Origin: Membranipora membranacea | Lineage: Eukaryota > Bryozoa > Gymnolaemata > Cheilostomatida > Membraniporidae | Direction: 5' to 3' | Length of the DNA stretch: 64,000 nucleotides | NCBI GenBank assembly: GCA_914767715.1 | Contig: OU612072.1 | Location: 5,458,001-5,522,000, forward strand | In this document: piece by piece, positions 1-13,499 of the stretch | Layout: each line of letters opens with the position of its first letter | Position numbering within the stretch: the stretch's first letter is position 1 | Made by a program: the position numbers and the translations under genes | Notes under the pieces: model-generated | Told to the model about the DNA's origin: nothing | The model's database searches: none | What the model saw: the letters and a program-made list of their open reading frames with translations, nothing else

Positions 1-195
1 TGACTGGAAAATGCTAACAAAAAGTTGTTTGCTATTTTTAAAAAGGTACATTTCGTTCCTAACTCTTTGAAAGTTTTTTTGCACTCTAACCGAACCGGAA
101 CGAACTATTCCTCTTCTTTGCTTTGACTACCAAATTAGAGTTCTGATATTTCTCACTTTAGAGCTATGACAGTTTTTTTAAATACACAAACTTAC

Positions 196-364
196 TTGTT
201 GTTCTGCTGCAGATTTCTTTTTCTCAAAAACAAGACTAGTAATACAGCAAGGATCCCGACTAACAAAGATACAACCACTATTCCAGCAATAGCACCTGAT
301 GACATTCCATCTTTAGAGTCTTTAATCTCTGGGTCTGGTGATGCTGTTATATCTTCGAGAGGAA
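196..364 (-). other. Transmembrane exon of gene A
   Basis: Encodes an acidic stalk (VPLEDITASPDPEIKDSKD), a hydrophobic helix (AGIVVVSLLVGILAVLLVLF) and a basic stop-transfer sequence (LRKRNLQQ), then a GTAAGT donor. Type I topology follows from the N-terminal signal peptide. The gene B counterpart (46456-46624) has the same 169-bp length and the same reading phase. No cytoplasmic exon is visible in positions 1-195. Confidence 0.85.
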
Positions 365-3300
365 CTTTGGAAACAAAAAAAAACTATCTTAGACCGTTCT
401 CATGATGTGTTAGTTTGGATATAATATTGGATGCACACCTAGTTTTGTTGCCTTTTTACTGTATCTGACTTTTCTATATGGTAGGCAGTTACCTTCCGTT
501 TACAATATATACATGAAAAGCTTTTTACCTTCACAGATTATGAATTGAGCTTCATCTCGTATGATTGATATACTATTGCAAAGATAATTTCACCTTGACA
601 ACTGAAACACAACAAATCCAGAGGAGCTCTGATGTTTGAGCGTACAGGATTCCAAATCGATATAAATGATCTCTACTTTGCATCATGTTGTGCAAAGGAA
701 CAGCTGGCTTTACTGGCCATCACAATGGATTAGGACAGTTTATTTTGCTAAATTTGCAGATCATGTTGTTACCATAGCTAATAATGACTAGGTAATGATT
801 TCTCTTTTCAATCAAAGAACAATGATTGTGATTTGTCTGTTCACGCATGTTGGTAAGATGACTCCTAATAAAACACATGTATTACGAATTAAACATGACT
901 AGCGATAGATTTAACTGGCACATTTGGCAATTTTGAATGAGCATGGCCACCAGGACCTGGGTATCACAATCGTTGAAATATTGGCTGAGATACAGCTGTA
1001 GGGTCGACAACGATTTCTGAGATTTCTCGTTAGACAGTTACACGTTAGATTTCCAGCTTTGAGAAGGAAGGATGGTCATACCTTGAATATCAGCGATAGA
1101 TCCATCTAACACTTGAACAACAACATCAGTTTGACCCTGCAAGAAAAGTCAACTATATTACACTGAAGACATTCAAAAAATCAAGTCATTGAATTGCAAA
1201 GTCACACATCACCAAAACAAGGAAGCAGAATCGGTTACCATAGACCAGTTAATGACTTGTATGGATTCAAATGCACTGCGTCCACACTTGGTACAAATAA
1301 CAACTTATGGTAGGGAAGTAACCTTTGTGAAGCTTACCAAACGAAATATTTGTGTTTCTTGACCCTGGATTGTTTTCTAAGCTGTGGAAAAGACACCCAT
1401 ATAACAAGAATGGGAGCCAGAAGTTGTTTCATAAAGCATATTATTATTTCTACATCAATCGAATTGTACACTGTTAGCTACTTCCTTCTAGAAATTCTAA
1501 GAAATTAACTGACACCAACTAGAATGCCCCCCTCGAGGCATTGAAATTAACTTCATGTGTGTATCTAAATGGCTAAAAGACGATTTGTGTGCCAATTTTA
1601 TCGGGTGTGTCTGTTATTAGATGTCATTTACAGGCCCAAAAGGTCATTAGGGTTAACAATCAAAAGTTTCAACATGAGCATGAGTGTCATAACTTTGGGT
1701 GTATCAGTGAATCATCTCATCATAAAATTCCATTTCATTGGCTGTATCTCATGCAACACTGATTCCATGCCTTCCAATGCGAGGCAATGATCAAGAAGCA
1801 ATCTGATTAGGGTGCCAATACTTCAACACGCTTCCCAGTTTTGTTACTCATTTTAATTATCTGTTTCAGTGACTCATCCTACTTTTTCTCCCACGAAATA
1901 AAACCTACCTGTATTCGGACATCAACACCGTAGTAAACATCGTATCCAGATCCTTTTTCAAGTAGAACATTGCGAACTCCATTGTACATTAGGCCATCAC
2001 CTACTGGAAATCGGTAGCCTGTAGAATAAGAATTAATAATTGATTGCAAGATAGTTAAGGTCATATGTAATACCAATATGAAAAGTTATGATTTGGTCAG
2101 CGATGTGAATATTTGTTAAATAAATCAAGCTACCAAGGTCAACTAATAACCTCATTGCAAGATCGACTAATAGTATCATGTCTTTTCATCTAAGACTAGA
2201 CTAAATTAACTTTTATACAGCCATGGCAAAATGATTAAGCTTGTTCACGTACCAGCTGGAGGGGCTTCTGTGAGAATGGCAGCCAAGTAATAATCTAGAC
2301 TGCAATCTGCTGCTTCTGTGAAGTTGAGTAATGGGTCAAATGTGGTAGGCCCAGCCCGTTCTGGTATGATCTGATAGGAACAAGACTGAGATGCTCGTCT
2401 CTTTCTTCCTCTTTCCTCTGCAGCTGTTTTCCTTGTGACAATAACTTTGTAAGCCCTGGAATACGACACGCATGAAGATAGAAGTCTCAATTTTGGTGAA
2501 TCGATCACAAAAGCAATTCAATGTTTTCATTTGCTCTTTTCTTTCAGTTTCGAACATTGCAAAATTTAGGAAAGAAATTGACAAGCGTCTACTGATATAT
2601 TCCCTCATATTTGTGCAGCAATATACCTTAGTTTCTGTTCATAAAATTATTTCCCCCAACAAATCGGAGCCTTTGTAGCATTTTCAAAAGTAGGAAGCTA
2701 TCGAGGATGTTTACTCACACAACATCAGCGTTTTCAGGTGGTGTGAAGGCAGGAAGTGGTACTGGGAATATTCCACCTACTTCAGGAATCACTTCTTCTT
2801 CTTGAGGTACAAAAATATCAACTACAAACAAATCATTTCAGGATTATTAATTGATTTCAACCAGTTATCCCTTCCTGCCTTGTTCAACAACAGATATTAC
2901 ACCTGTATGCTCACATCATCAAGATGAAACTTCTAGTTTGTGATATATCTGCCTCTTATTACAGGTCAAGTCTGCGTAATGCTTTTACTCATAATGTTTT
3001 CATTGCCTATTGCAATAAGGGATCAAAGATGGAATTTCGCCGTTGTCATAGTTTCCCCTTTCATTTGGTTGATAAGTACTCACGATTTATATGGGTGGTG
3101 GTAGATACTTCTTCACTGGCAGGACCTCTGTTATATGTCTGGTTGTTAGATGTGAAGGCTGTGACATCACATTTCACTTCAGTACCAGCTGAGAAGCCAC
3201 AGATATCTACAGATATCGGTAATGTTCCTGCAGGTACTTCCTTCTTTATATCCAGATCAGTGCCATTATGCTTACATGTAATCTACAGCAATGCAAATGT

Positions 3301-6300
3301 AATCAGAAAAAATGAGAACAGGTGTGGGAAGAAAATTGAATCAGCTTTTGTCACTTTCCAAACCAGCCATTGGTAAGTTTGAATGTCCTGATCCTGTTTC
3401 AGTTATTTTGGTATCATTTAATTTTCACAGCATCAGTTTCCCTGTTGTGAAATCAAGTTTGGACTATTCAGACTATCCTTCCACATGCAGCTCAAACAAC
3501 ATAATAACATAAGGTAATTAATTGATAAATTTATATATCCAACCAGAGACTTTTCGTCATGAACCTGCTGTTACAACATTGAAGAGCCTTTTAAAGTTGT
3601 ATATGAACTTACCAATATTTCAAGTTCGGTTGTGATAGGACACAGCAAAATTTTATATTTAATTAGTTCAGGTAAACTCACTTCGTATTTTGTGATTGGG
3701 CCATTTTTGTTGCTCCCAGCTTTGAACCATCCGGCATTCACACATGTCTTGTTGACTGTGAGTAGAGAAATGCCACTAGGTGCTTCAGTTGGTGCTGAAA
3801 TAATGGAAATGAGTACACAGGAGCACTTTATCAGTTATAATGATACAACAAACACTTTTCCTAAGGCCGTTGACTCTTCTAGAGCAATTATAACTTAGTT
3901 ATTGTTCATTTAGGTTGCCAACATATTCCATTTAAAAGGGCTATGGTTTAAGCAACAAAGATAGATTTTCATACATATTAACCAGAGGAAAAACGGTGTT
4001 CATTACTGTATACTAAAACTCACCTGCGGAAATGGATTTCAGGTCAAGTGTTGACCACACACTTTTCATTTCCTGGTGATTTACTGCTCTCACACTGACT
4101 CCGTAATTTGTATAGGCCTTTACATTCACATCAAGAGATAGGTTTGTAGAATTATAGGTAGTGCCATTGACTGAGGTTATATAAGTGAGGACCTGGTTTG
4201 TCCAGGGCTCACAGCCAGTTTTACCAGGTACCTGAATGAAATAAAAAAAAGGTTTCTTTGTAATATCGGGTGCTAAAGTTTGTAATAGGAGATATAACTC
4301 CCCAAACCATTTTAATTCTTTGCCTGCAATACTTTCAGCTGCATCCATCAATAATTACCTGCCAGCTTATGGAAAGCTTGATTGGTTTTTCTTTATTCTG
4401 ATGATCGATCGACTGAGCCACATTGAGACCTCCTGCTTTCTGTGGTTCTGTTGATAGAAATAAAATGAAGATGAAAGTGTTGTAAAGACCCTTTTTGAAG
4501 ACTATCCATGCCCTGATTCTTAAAAGGCAGATTACAATTCGACTCCCCATATTTGGTATGATATTGAAGGTTTAAGGCTATTTAAGATCACTATGGCGAC
4601 CTTTTAAATGGCCTAAGGGCACAGCTGAAACTATTAGCTTTACTGGGGAGAAAACTCTTCTTTAACTCCTGTCAACTTCCAAAATTGTCCCCTCTTTATC
4701 ACTTTATAACATGTAAATGTTATCTTAATTTTGATTGGTTTTACCCCTGCAGGTAAAGGCAGTTGTAGCTTTCTGGAAGGTCTCTGTTTTCATCACCATG
4801 TCATAGGTCAATAATCTTATCTCATAGAAGTAAGTTGTAGAAGGAGTCAGATCAATGTGATGGAAATTTATAGATTCTTCACCGTCCATTATGGGGAAAT
4901 TTTGCAAGACTTGCTTTCTTCCATCAGATTCTACTAAAGTCAGAACCAACCTAGAAAATATTTAAAATTCAATGTTCAATACATGATACATGGTACAACA
5001 GATTTCAGTGTGGCATATTTTCAGGCTAAAAATTGTTAATTTTTAGTTTAGTTTCAAGTAAGTTGTGAATAGAGCTCTCCAACCTTCTTCCTTGGAATCC
5101 TGTGAGCTAGTCACTGTTATATGGCTTACCATATATACACTGCTAGGCTGAGGGCTTATGCCTTATATGTTTTAATCGAGACCTGTTCTTAATAATGAAT
5201 TGTTCCTTGCAACATGGTATCATGTTCGGTACAACTATTTGGTTTGATTAAAATACCAAGGATCAGGAGATGCTACTGCATCATCACAATAATTGGTTAA
5301 CGGTAATATAGGTTAGGCTACACTGGAGGTATATGTTTATCTACAAAAAAATGAGACGATTTAAACGATATAATTCACAAACCTTGTGCTCTCGAATACC
5401 GTTTTATTGTATCCATTTAGGTTTGCTTTAATGGTCATATTGAAAGGTGTTCTGTCTTCTACTGAATGCTGAATAGCAATGGTATTTATATCTATAAAAC
5501 ATTATATATTTACATAAGGAAATATGGAATGGATGAAAATAGTCCAAACATTTTTGCCCAGCTCTTGATGGACAGACAGACAGATCATAAAAGTTGCAAC
5601 TTCAAATGCGTGATGTATTTTTAAGTGATCAGGCCTCTGCTATTAAGAAAAATTGTTGTCATATATATTCTTATATATTACATGCAAACAAATATTCCAT
5701 TCAAACTTGTTGACTAAATTACCTTCAGGATACACAGACATACAAGCACTAATATTGGTGACAATTATTACACTTACCATCCTGACTGAATCCTTCCACA
5801 GTTACTTCTCTTAAGGTCACTCCATAGCCTTCTGCTGATTTGAAGACAGCGACATGTCTGGTTGATATGCTTGCATTATAACTCTGTTCTCTGAACTCCC
5901 CAGCAGGTGAAGGTACTGTATAAATCTGTGTCCAGTCAGATAGGGCTATACTGGGAGATCGTGGGTTTTCAGTCACACTAGTCAGTACCTGAGCTCCGTT
6001 CAACCGTTGAGCTGTAGAAATATGAATGAGATTGTAATGATTACTATCATTGATATGGAGTCACCCTTTTAGAGTGAATATAATTATACTAATAGCCTGG
6101 GTGAATCCAATTGGTAATAAAGAAGCCATAAATTAATTGCAATAGTTGTGATTTCGGAATAAAGTAATACTTGTCCGATTTTATTCTATGGTCTATCGGT
6201 CATGTGAGCACAATATAGAAATAGACTAAGTTGATGTCTGTGTATCTATGTCTATCGATCACAATGTTGAATTTAGTAAATAAATTTTCTTCACTCCAGC

Positions 6301-7671
6301 CAGTCTCTACTAGTTAAGCCTAAGTAAGTTGTAGTTTTACAATCAGCATGACATACCAAATGAGCAGGAACTCACATGGGATAAGAAGAAGAATTAATGT
6401 CAAGCCAAGAACTACTCCTTGTTCAAACTAACAAAGATGTTTTTGTTAGTTGGCTATTGATCGTGAATCAGAATTTATGAAAATAGACAGGTCTTTGTCG
6501 TGGGCTTGAAGAGGTCACGACGGATTTACCCAGGCTGTCCCCCCTCCCCAGCCACTTATCCCCGACATGACAGCCTGCCCAGGCTAGGTCTGGTGTATGT
6601 CTCAGCGTTTGGGATCTCCCATGATCAATTGTTCCATCCCCACGCACCCTAAGATGTATATATCGAACCCACTTTGTATATGTATTTACTCACTGACATA
6701 GGTGCCTTTACCACGATTACATATAGTTATCCTATAGATGTAATACACCTTCTCCAAATCAACTCTCCACCAGCTTTTTGCCAACGTTTCAGTGTGGGAA
6801 AATAGTCCATCACTTGCTTTTAGTTCGCTACAGCTTTCTGGAAGTGGAACTCCATCCACAGCTACACCAGACGGCTGCTCACCAGTCACACCAGCAGCAC
6901 TTGATGGCCTACTGAAAAACGATGATTGAGTGGCTGGTTTTCCTACAGCTACATTCACTCCAGCGTCTGTACAACCTGTATGATTATTAAATCATAATTT
7001 AGCAACATGATATGAGGTATATCAAATGCGATGTTGAGTTGTGATGAGAGGGTTACACTGCTAGGTTAGGCCAATATCATATGTTGGAAGAATGTAGCCC
7101 AGGAGTGAGGGTGTGAGGAGCGGGGCTTTGAATATTCGCTGTGAGTAGTTACAATTAACTGGTAGGGTTTGATAAAAAAATCTTTGAAAATTCGTAACTG
7201 TTTTCATTAGACCTTCTCAATAGAATAATGAAATTAATTTGCCTTAGGTGCTGTGATTGAATGAATAACAAAAGGGAATGTTATGTAAAGTCAGCGGCGC
7301 CTCGCATTTATTATTGCATACAGGATCGATGAGGCATAATTCACTGCGTTACCATGTTAACTTTGAGGTCGATCTGAGGCTATTTTCAGAGCTGTTCAAG
7401 CCATCGAAACACCTGCAGGCTTGCACTAAGCCCAAAGGTTCAGCTTGCACTAAGCAGATCGCACCATAGTGAGCCGGCGTGGCTGAGCGGTTAGCAAAGA
7501 CTCTCACGCAAGATGCCCTAGTTCACGTCCCGTAGCGGCGGATTCTCTTCACGGTTTTTCGGTGGTCTGAAATACTGACCATACAAACATATAATTACTT
7601 TCCATAATGCACTAAGAAACACAACAGTTCTTACCCAATAAAGCGACGAAGATAACATATGCAAGATACAT
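196..7671 (-). CDS. Receptor gene A: FTP lectin + fibronectin III + transmembrane (5' 14 exons)
   Basis: Type I membrane receptor, presumably at the cell surface and binding a carbohydrate through its FTP (fucolectin/tachylectin-4/pentraxin-1) domain. Exons read by eye: 7671-7635, 6975-6694, 6011-5778, 5491-5383, 4950-4745, 4447-4359, 4231-4024, 3794-3682, 3282-3084, 2821-2719, 2455-2253, 2018-1909, 1136-1082, 364-196. All junctions are GT..AG and every phase matches, giving about 700 codons without a stop. In order: signal peptide (MYLAYVIFVALLG), FTP domain (WWRVDL, NRG, RLNGAQV), FN3-like repeats, a membrane-proximal module (CSLDYYLAA, PVGDG, GYDVYYGVDVR), and a transmembrane helix followed by RKRN. 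The cytoplasmic part lies off the left edge, so a kinase, phosphatase or short-tail ending cannot be told apart. The start is the ATG opening the signal peptide; the paralogue at 30932 starts at the same place. Confidence 0.85.
5778..6975 (-). other. FTP (fucolectin-type) lectin domain of gene A, two exons
   Basis: Exon 6975-6694 begins after the signal peptide with CTDAGVNVAVGKPATQSS and contains AVDG, SWWRVDLEKVYYIYRITICN and the NR pair typical of the F5/8-related FTP fold. Exon 6011-5778 continues with QRLNGAQVLTS and ends GVTLREVTVEGFSQDG, the closing strand. FTP domains of eel fucolectin and tachylectin-4 bind fucose with calcium. Ligand specificity here is inferred from the family only. 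The paralogous exon at 31556-31837 has the same length, 282 bp. Confidence 0.85.
7473..7550 (+). repeat. tRNA-derived SINE head
   Basis: Shows a tRNA-Leu/Ser-like A box (GTGGCTGAGCGGTTAG) and, about 40 bp on, a degenerate B box (AGTTCACGTCCCG). No closed acceptor stem is evident, so this looks like the pol III promoter part of a SINE rather than a tRNA gene. It lies in the first intron of gene A, on the opposite strand. Confidence 0.5.
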
Positions 7672-7982
7672 TTTGGGTACAATCTAACAGTGCTGCTGGC
7701 TGCAGCTTATTCCTATGAGGCAGATTACTGTAGTGCTTATTTTTTATCGAAATATCCTGAAAATTGTACTGCGCTCCAACAGCTGGCTTGTTCTACTGAA
7801 CAGAATTCACTGAAGTCAAGAATGATATCACTTTACGTTGTTCATCTAGAATTTAACTTCCTCGTTGCTTAGAAGTCAAAGCGTAAATTAAGTCATGAAA
7901 TCACGAATATTTCATCACTACTTGGCATTGAATTGACATGAATACAAGGGCAATAGGGCATGCATGAATGATGAATAAACCT
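7672..7982 (-). promoter_or_regulatory. Conserved 5' flank of gene A
   Basis: About 310 bp upstream of the gene A start codon match the flank of gene B (30615-30931) along most of their length, including blocks around GAAATATTCGTGAT, GAGGAAGTTAAATTCTAGAT and AACGTAAAGTGATATC. An A/T-rich GATAAAAAATAA block about 60-80 bp before the ATG is TATA-like and is kept in both copies. Similarity ends near 7982, where a dispersed repeat begins. The segment is probably core promoter plus 5' UTR; this is inference from conservation and position. Confidence 0.55.
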
Positions 7983-7984
7983 TA

Positions 7985-8383
7985 CAGCAAATATGCTTGA
8001 GTTCAAGCTTGAATAATGTATTCAACTAGTTAAGACATCATATAATAGCGCTGTGTGAGCCGTGCTTTCACAAGTTCCTGTTAGATGTATTACAGAGTTA
8101 AAATATGACTCAGACCTGTCAATTTAGGGTATGGGAATAATGTGACTTTGTGACCCTTAATCACTGTTATATAGATTCGCTGCTGGCTGTTAATGATAGC
8201 AGTTTGAATCATATTGGGTTTTGTTGTACAGTCATGACATAGTCGAAACCAGCGGAATTATTTGCACTCCATATGAAATTTTTCCTCGTAATAATTCTAG
8301 CCTGTTATAATGGATATAACCACGATGACAACATGTTTACTTAGTAATTTCCGTCTCTTTTTTAGTTGCAAGAATCTATCCTT
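7985..8383 (+). repeat. Dispersed ~400-bp repeat, copy 1
   Basis: Matches 58725-59130 in the same orientation with only scattered differences, for example the stretches AATAATGTATTCAACTAG, CACAAGTTCCTGTTAGATG and ATTCTAGCCTGTTATAATGG. It abuts the conserved flank of gene A and runs into the assembly gap. No coding function recognised; likely a transposon fragment. Confidence 0.7.
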
Positions 8384-8583
8384 NNNNNNNNNNNNNNNNN
8401 NNNNNNNNNNNNNNNNNNNNNNNNNNNNNNNNNNNNNNNNNNNNNNNNNNNNNNNNNNNNNNNNNNNNNNNNNNNNNNNNNNNNNNNNNNNNNNNNNNNN
8501 NNNNNNNNNNNNNNNNNNNNNNNNNNNNNNNNNNNNNNNNNNNNNNNNNNNNNNNNNNNNNNNNNNNNNNNNNNNNNNNNNNN
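8384..8583. other. Assembly gap (200 N)
   Basis: Run of 200 undetermined bases. The round length suggests a placeholder, so the true size is unknown. The left flank is a dispersed repeat and the right flank is an open reading frame on the minus strand. Confidence 0.99.
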
Positions 8584-11375
8584 TTTCGTTCTTTTAAACA
8601 TGGAGGGCAGCGGGTAGACTGGGTTGTACTCTCAAGTAAAACAGTGCAGCCAGTTGAGTATACTGCAGCTGATGCAATGTTCAAATCAGTATTACCTTGG
8701 CAGCTCTTACACTGCGCCACTGCTTTTAATGTCTCTGAGGGAGATTTGTTGTCCCATGGTACGACTCTATCATTGATAGTCACAGTGACAGACTTAGTTT
8801 CTATATCGTAAACAACCTGCCTGGTTAGTTCCATCTTACCTGTTAACAGAGAATATGTATGGGAATGGTCTTAATTTAAATGGTCAAATTGTTGATCAGG
8901 ATGAGCCACACAATAATATGAAATGATAATATGCTGCGTCATAGCCTAAGTTATGGATAGTCCACCAATGAGACACGGTGAGAACATACTTGTACAATTC
9001 AATGTGCTCCAATATAGGCCTAAAAGAAAGTGTAAGGAAGTGTAAGTGCCGCCTCATTTATTATTTTTATCATGTCAGGTTACAATTTTAGATGGACCTC
9101 ATCAACAGCCGTAGACTACCCAACTCGTTGTTCCCATTATCTAATAGGTGAGTTTTGAGGTTCTGCCCCTCAACAACTGTTCAAGAAGGTCCATCTATGA
9201 GAAAATGACATAGCACCAAATCGTATCAAAAGCAGATCTATTTAGGGTTTTGTGGTTTGGGTTCTTTGATTTTCAAAATTTCCATTTTCAAGTTGTCACG
9301 GAATCAGCAAAACCAATCTCTCAGAAACTATCTAAATTTGACTATTTGATTCAACTTGCATATTCTCTGTTGCTGGCTTCAAAGAACCTACTTGGCTGCA
9401 CAAAGAATCTCATCTACATAATCATTCAATGATCTAAGATCTACACGTATCATCGTAGAGTTGTTTATATCATATGCGATATTTATAGAGTCACACCCTG
9501 GTCACACTCACAGCATGAATCTGATGAAGACGCAACTCTCTATATTACAAAGTTATATTACAACTTCTAAAGTGAGATGATGATAGCAACCACCAAACCA
9601 TGCCAGTTATGTACAAATCAAACACCAAGGACACTAGAGCACCATTGTTAGAGGATTTGTTATTATGATTAATTGCGTGTACTGAGATGACGTGACTGGT
9701 AGGTCAACACATTCGACAGATGACACACATAGGAAAGAAATCATGTTAGCTATGTTATAATTTAATCTAGTGGTTAATAATGTTACAACAAATATTATAG
9801 ACAAGGCTCACCGTACCCTACCTACTACTGCAATCATTTTGGTGTTGGGATGGTGTACATGCTTATACTTACCTGTGATCACCTAGAAGCAAAATATAAA
9901 TACACATCTGAACAATAATGAGCACCCTCAGACTATCACCATTGGTGATGAGTGTCAATGGCAGGCAGATCTATTAAGTTGTGGAAAATTGAGTGGACTT
10001 GTTATTACTTACTACTACTAATAACAACAAGTTACAATTGATCCAAAAATCAAACTAACTTCTAATTACTTGCTACAACTTGAATTTCAATTAATGTAAT
10101 CCTTCATCACACACACAGCCCAGCCGGCAAAGCTTAGCCAGCAACCTTTTGAAGAGGTTGCCAATGGGCAGATTTTTTGTTGGCCAATATCCTCTGACAT
10201 CACCTGTCTTTGATATGTATGCTAGAGGGAGCCACATATCCCCATTTCCCAGCAACAGATAAAAGTGGTTTTAGATGCTTCTGCTTTTATACTTTATTTT
10301 CTTGTCGTTGGCGGTTGCAGAAATAATTTTCTGGACTGACAAAGCTTAGCTAACACTTAAATTATAATGTATATACCATCTATTAGTATGGCTCCAGCAT
10401 GAGAACAGTTTATCCATCACTGTTTTCAATGGTACACAGAAGTCTAGGCTGAGTGTAAAAATGGTTGTCAATGTGAGGTCGATGTAATTTGCAGACCAAA
10501 GTAGCATTTATCTCCCCTAGCTGATTGATCATATTCGAGAATTCTCTACACCCAGACACCAAACAACCGAATGAGAAATCAGCATCCCTATTTTATTCCT
10601 GTGAACCAGTATCACATCCAAGAAATTTGAAATAGGCAAATATGTGGCCATTGATTGAATCAACTGCTTCTGGCACCACTTGCCACTCAACACAAAAAGT
10701 GGTGGTGATGGAAGGATACATTTGTTGTTGCAAGAATCATTGATTCCAGCTGAGTCTTTACACTCTTAGTCTTAGGCTAAATGCTCTAAGCATGGCAGAA
10801 GCTTTCTACAGCAGACCCACTCAGACAGTACTCTCTGCCCTGACTCCCTCCTCTACAGGCATTATGAGTAACATAATAAATAAATATATATAACAAATAG
10901 ATGAACTATTCAATTTTAATATTGGATAGAGATATCCCTGTTATATCCTTCCCTGAGAAGGATATAAAACTTATATTAAACTTCTTGAAGAGGTTGCTAA
11001 AAATCCCTTTTGGCAACCTCTTCCACCGGTCCATATGGCATACAATTGGCAACAGTGTTCAGCCTCTTCTGGTAACCTCTTTCTAACTCAGTTAAGACAA
11101 CTAATTGCCCGCTGGGAGACAAACTTAGAAACCTCATGACTGACCAAGAGCAAGACTGTGCATCTGAACTTACTGTCTGGTCCATCACTCTTTGAACTTA
11201 TGATTGCATAGCCAATGAGTTTAGAGTCGAGGCTGATCCTTGTGAATCCTAGCTGCAATGCTTGATTATCTAGTCCATCCTCCCATCCACCTTCATCAGA
11301 GGTCTCCTTTGAAGTGACTGGAATAGGATAGTTGACTCTCTTCTTTCTCACTGTTAATCTGTACTTGTATGGCAT
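8584..11375 (-). CDS. Unrecognised two-exon gene fragment with Cys pairs, cut by gap
   Basis: Exon 1 (11375-11174) runs from MPYKYRLTVRKKRVNY to SKSDGPDS and ends at a GTAAGT donor in phase 1. Exon 2 (8839 down to the gap at 8583) starts after a CAG acceptor in matching phase and reads KMELTRQVVYDIETKSVTV, then QCKSCQG and RCPPCLKER. Two CxxC pairs suggest a metal-binding knuckle. Basic/Cys modules of this kind occur in P-superfamily transposase-related proteins of marine invertebrates, but I cannot assign a family. The 2.3-kb intron (8840-11173) shows no other gene. The 3' part is missing in the gap. Confidence 0.4.
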
Positions 11376-11379
11376 GATT

Positions 11380-12480
11380 AAGTAATTTATCTGATCATCA
11401 AATTCACAAAATTAAGGAAAATGTGAGCAGAGAGGGACTTCCTGTCAATAAGAAGTACAACTTGAGTTGCTGTAATAATTTTGATCAACTGTCCAATCAG
11501 CAATTTATCAAGATGGGCTCTACCACAAATTTCCTAAAGTGTTTGAACCTCTTGAAAAGAAACTAAACTAAGTAGCAGAGAGATAGCACTCAGGTATAGC
11601 CCATGTTTCAAACTATAGTCTTGTTTTACCTGGGACTCCAAAGCCCTCTGCTACTCATATGAGAAGGGAAAGTTCGACTGCAGACATGGCCATAAATTTG
11701 CCTCATAATTTGGTAATCAATGGCGGTTTTCATCAGTCAAATGTGGTATGTTATGCCTCCCTTTGTCACTTAGGTGTTAGAAAGGGCTTATCTAAGTACT
11801 TTCACTACTTTTATCTGGTCTAAGCTCCTCACATGGTTTTTAAATGGTGAATGAATGATTTATTTTCAGTCTCTCTATCCCCCATCAAACATTTGCATTG
11901 GAATTATAATTCAATACCCTCCAAAAGTGGTTACTATATTACTAGCTATGTCTCATCTACACTTGTGGTAATTTACATCATGATATATTGTCTCTGGGTG
12001 TCTGAATATACCGTTGAGTAAACATGTCAAATATTTTAATAATTTTCAGCTGGAGACAGACATATAAAACGACTGAGGACTTAAATGAATTTTAATAGAG
12101 GGACTATATTAGTACAACCCTTGGAAACAGCCTTTTTAAGTCACAGGCTACATTTCGTTTCCACTCCCTCTCTGTAACTCCCTGGTTAAATCGGCTCATA
12201 AATGTGATGTAGCAGTAATAATTAGTTGTATCATTATTATAATTATCCCTACTCCTTGCAGATATATACAACATATCAAGATAATGTGTAGAAGTATCTG
12301 GCTATGTGCCATATCCGGCAGTAGTTTTAATGTAAGTTCAGATAATTTTATTGCTTTTAAGAACTGTAATTAAAATCTTTTTTAAAAATGTTGAATTGTA
12401 AATTTTCAGATCTTGGTTATAAATTGTCATAGATTTCTATTTAAATATCTTGCCTTTTTTATTCGTCTTCATTGTCATAA
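11380..12480. other. No gene seen
   Basis: AT-rich sequence without a convincing reading frame. Any left LTR of the downstream BEL/Pao element should lie here, but no segment matching the 3' side (18119-18490) was found by eye. Confidence 0.5.
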
Positions 12481-12608
12481 TTTTAGTACGATACAGTAAT
12501 AAATGTCGAAGAGTTTACTACTGGTCCGTTGATTCCTACCGCCTGTTGGTACTATACCAATACAGTGATTAAAACTGTGGCATAGACCACTACTCACTAC
12601 ACTACACT

Positions 12609-13457
12609 ATGGAGACGGAGTTACATCAACTACTTCAAGCTAGAACACAACTAAAGGCTAGAGTAACCACGGCCGCCAACAAGATAAGTACAGCAATCAG
12701 CAGAACAAAACCAATAACCGTGTTAGAAGCTTTAGTTGATGTGCTCGAGGACGAATTCTCACAATTTAATGCGAATAACGAGTACTATTGTGTGCTTATT
12801 ACCACTGTAACTGATGAGAGTGTCAATCAATTCAAAACTGCCAATGGACTTGATTTGAACTCTAATTATGACCAAGTTGAATCTGTATACAAAGCAGGTG
12901 TTCAATATTTTATTGACAATGAAAAGTCAATTTCTGACCACAAGGTCAAATCTATTATTAATGATACTACAGATTTATTGGATAACCAGGCAAATAGCCT
13001 GATCAAACAATTCACAGATTTTTGTGAGAGTGAAGGAAATGATGAAAGCATAAACAGTGATGTTTTTGATGAAGCCGAGCAATGTATTACTAAGCTCAAC
13101 CAAAGCCTGGAAGCTGTGTTTCATATTAATATTATTGATCGCGATGAGTTTGGTCGTAATGTTAAGTCGAGTATCCTAAAACTAGAAAGTAAAGTATTCC
13201 TAGCCAAACAGGTGCTTAGAACAACCAGAACTCAGCAGGCCAGCCCTGCATGCAGCACACCACATAATCTTGGTCCTAACAGTTTAAATCCATCTCAACC
13301 TTCTGTACATCCTAACGATTCTCAATCGGCTACTTCTCTTATCGCCTCTGATCATGACACACAAAATACACTAACCCCTTCTCATGACACTAACCGTAGA
13401 CAAAACCAAGACCCAAAAACAAATGCTAGTGGTTCCAGTGCAATGTCACCAATGTAA
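12609..13457 (+). pseudogene. gag-like N-terminal protein of BEL element
   Basis: An open 282-codon frame starting METELHQLLQARTQLKAR. It is helical and rich in Glu/Lys/Gln, probably a coiled coil, with a Ser/Thr/Asn-rich C-terminal third. Its place directly before a DUF1759-like gag core supports gag. A stop follows PMSPM at 13455, after which the core continues in other frames, so the polyprotein is broken here. Confidence 0.6.
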
Positions 13458-13499
13458 GAGGTAAGTGAAAGTGGGCAACCCCCACACATAGGCGATAAT

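Noticed and set aside
166-405. Plus-strand 79-residue frame
   Set aside because: Antisense shadow of the transmembrane exon of gene A; the minus strand has splice sites and family similarity.
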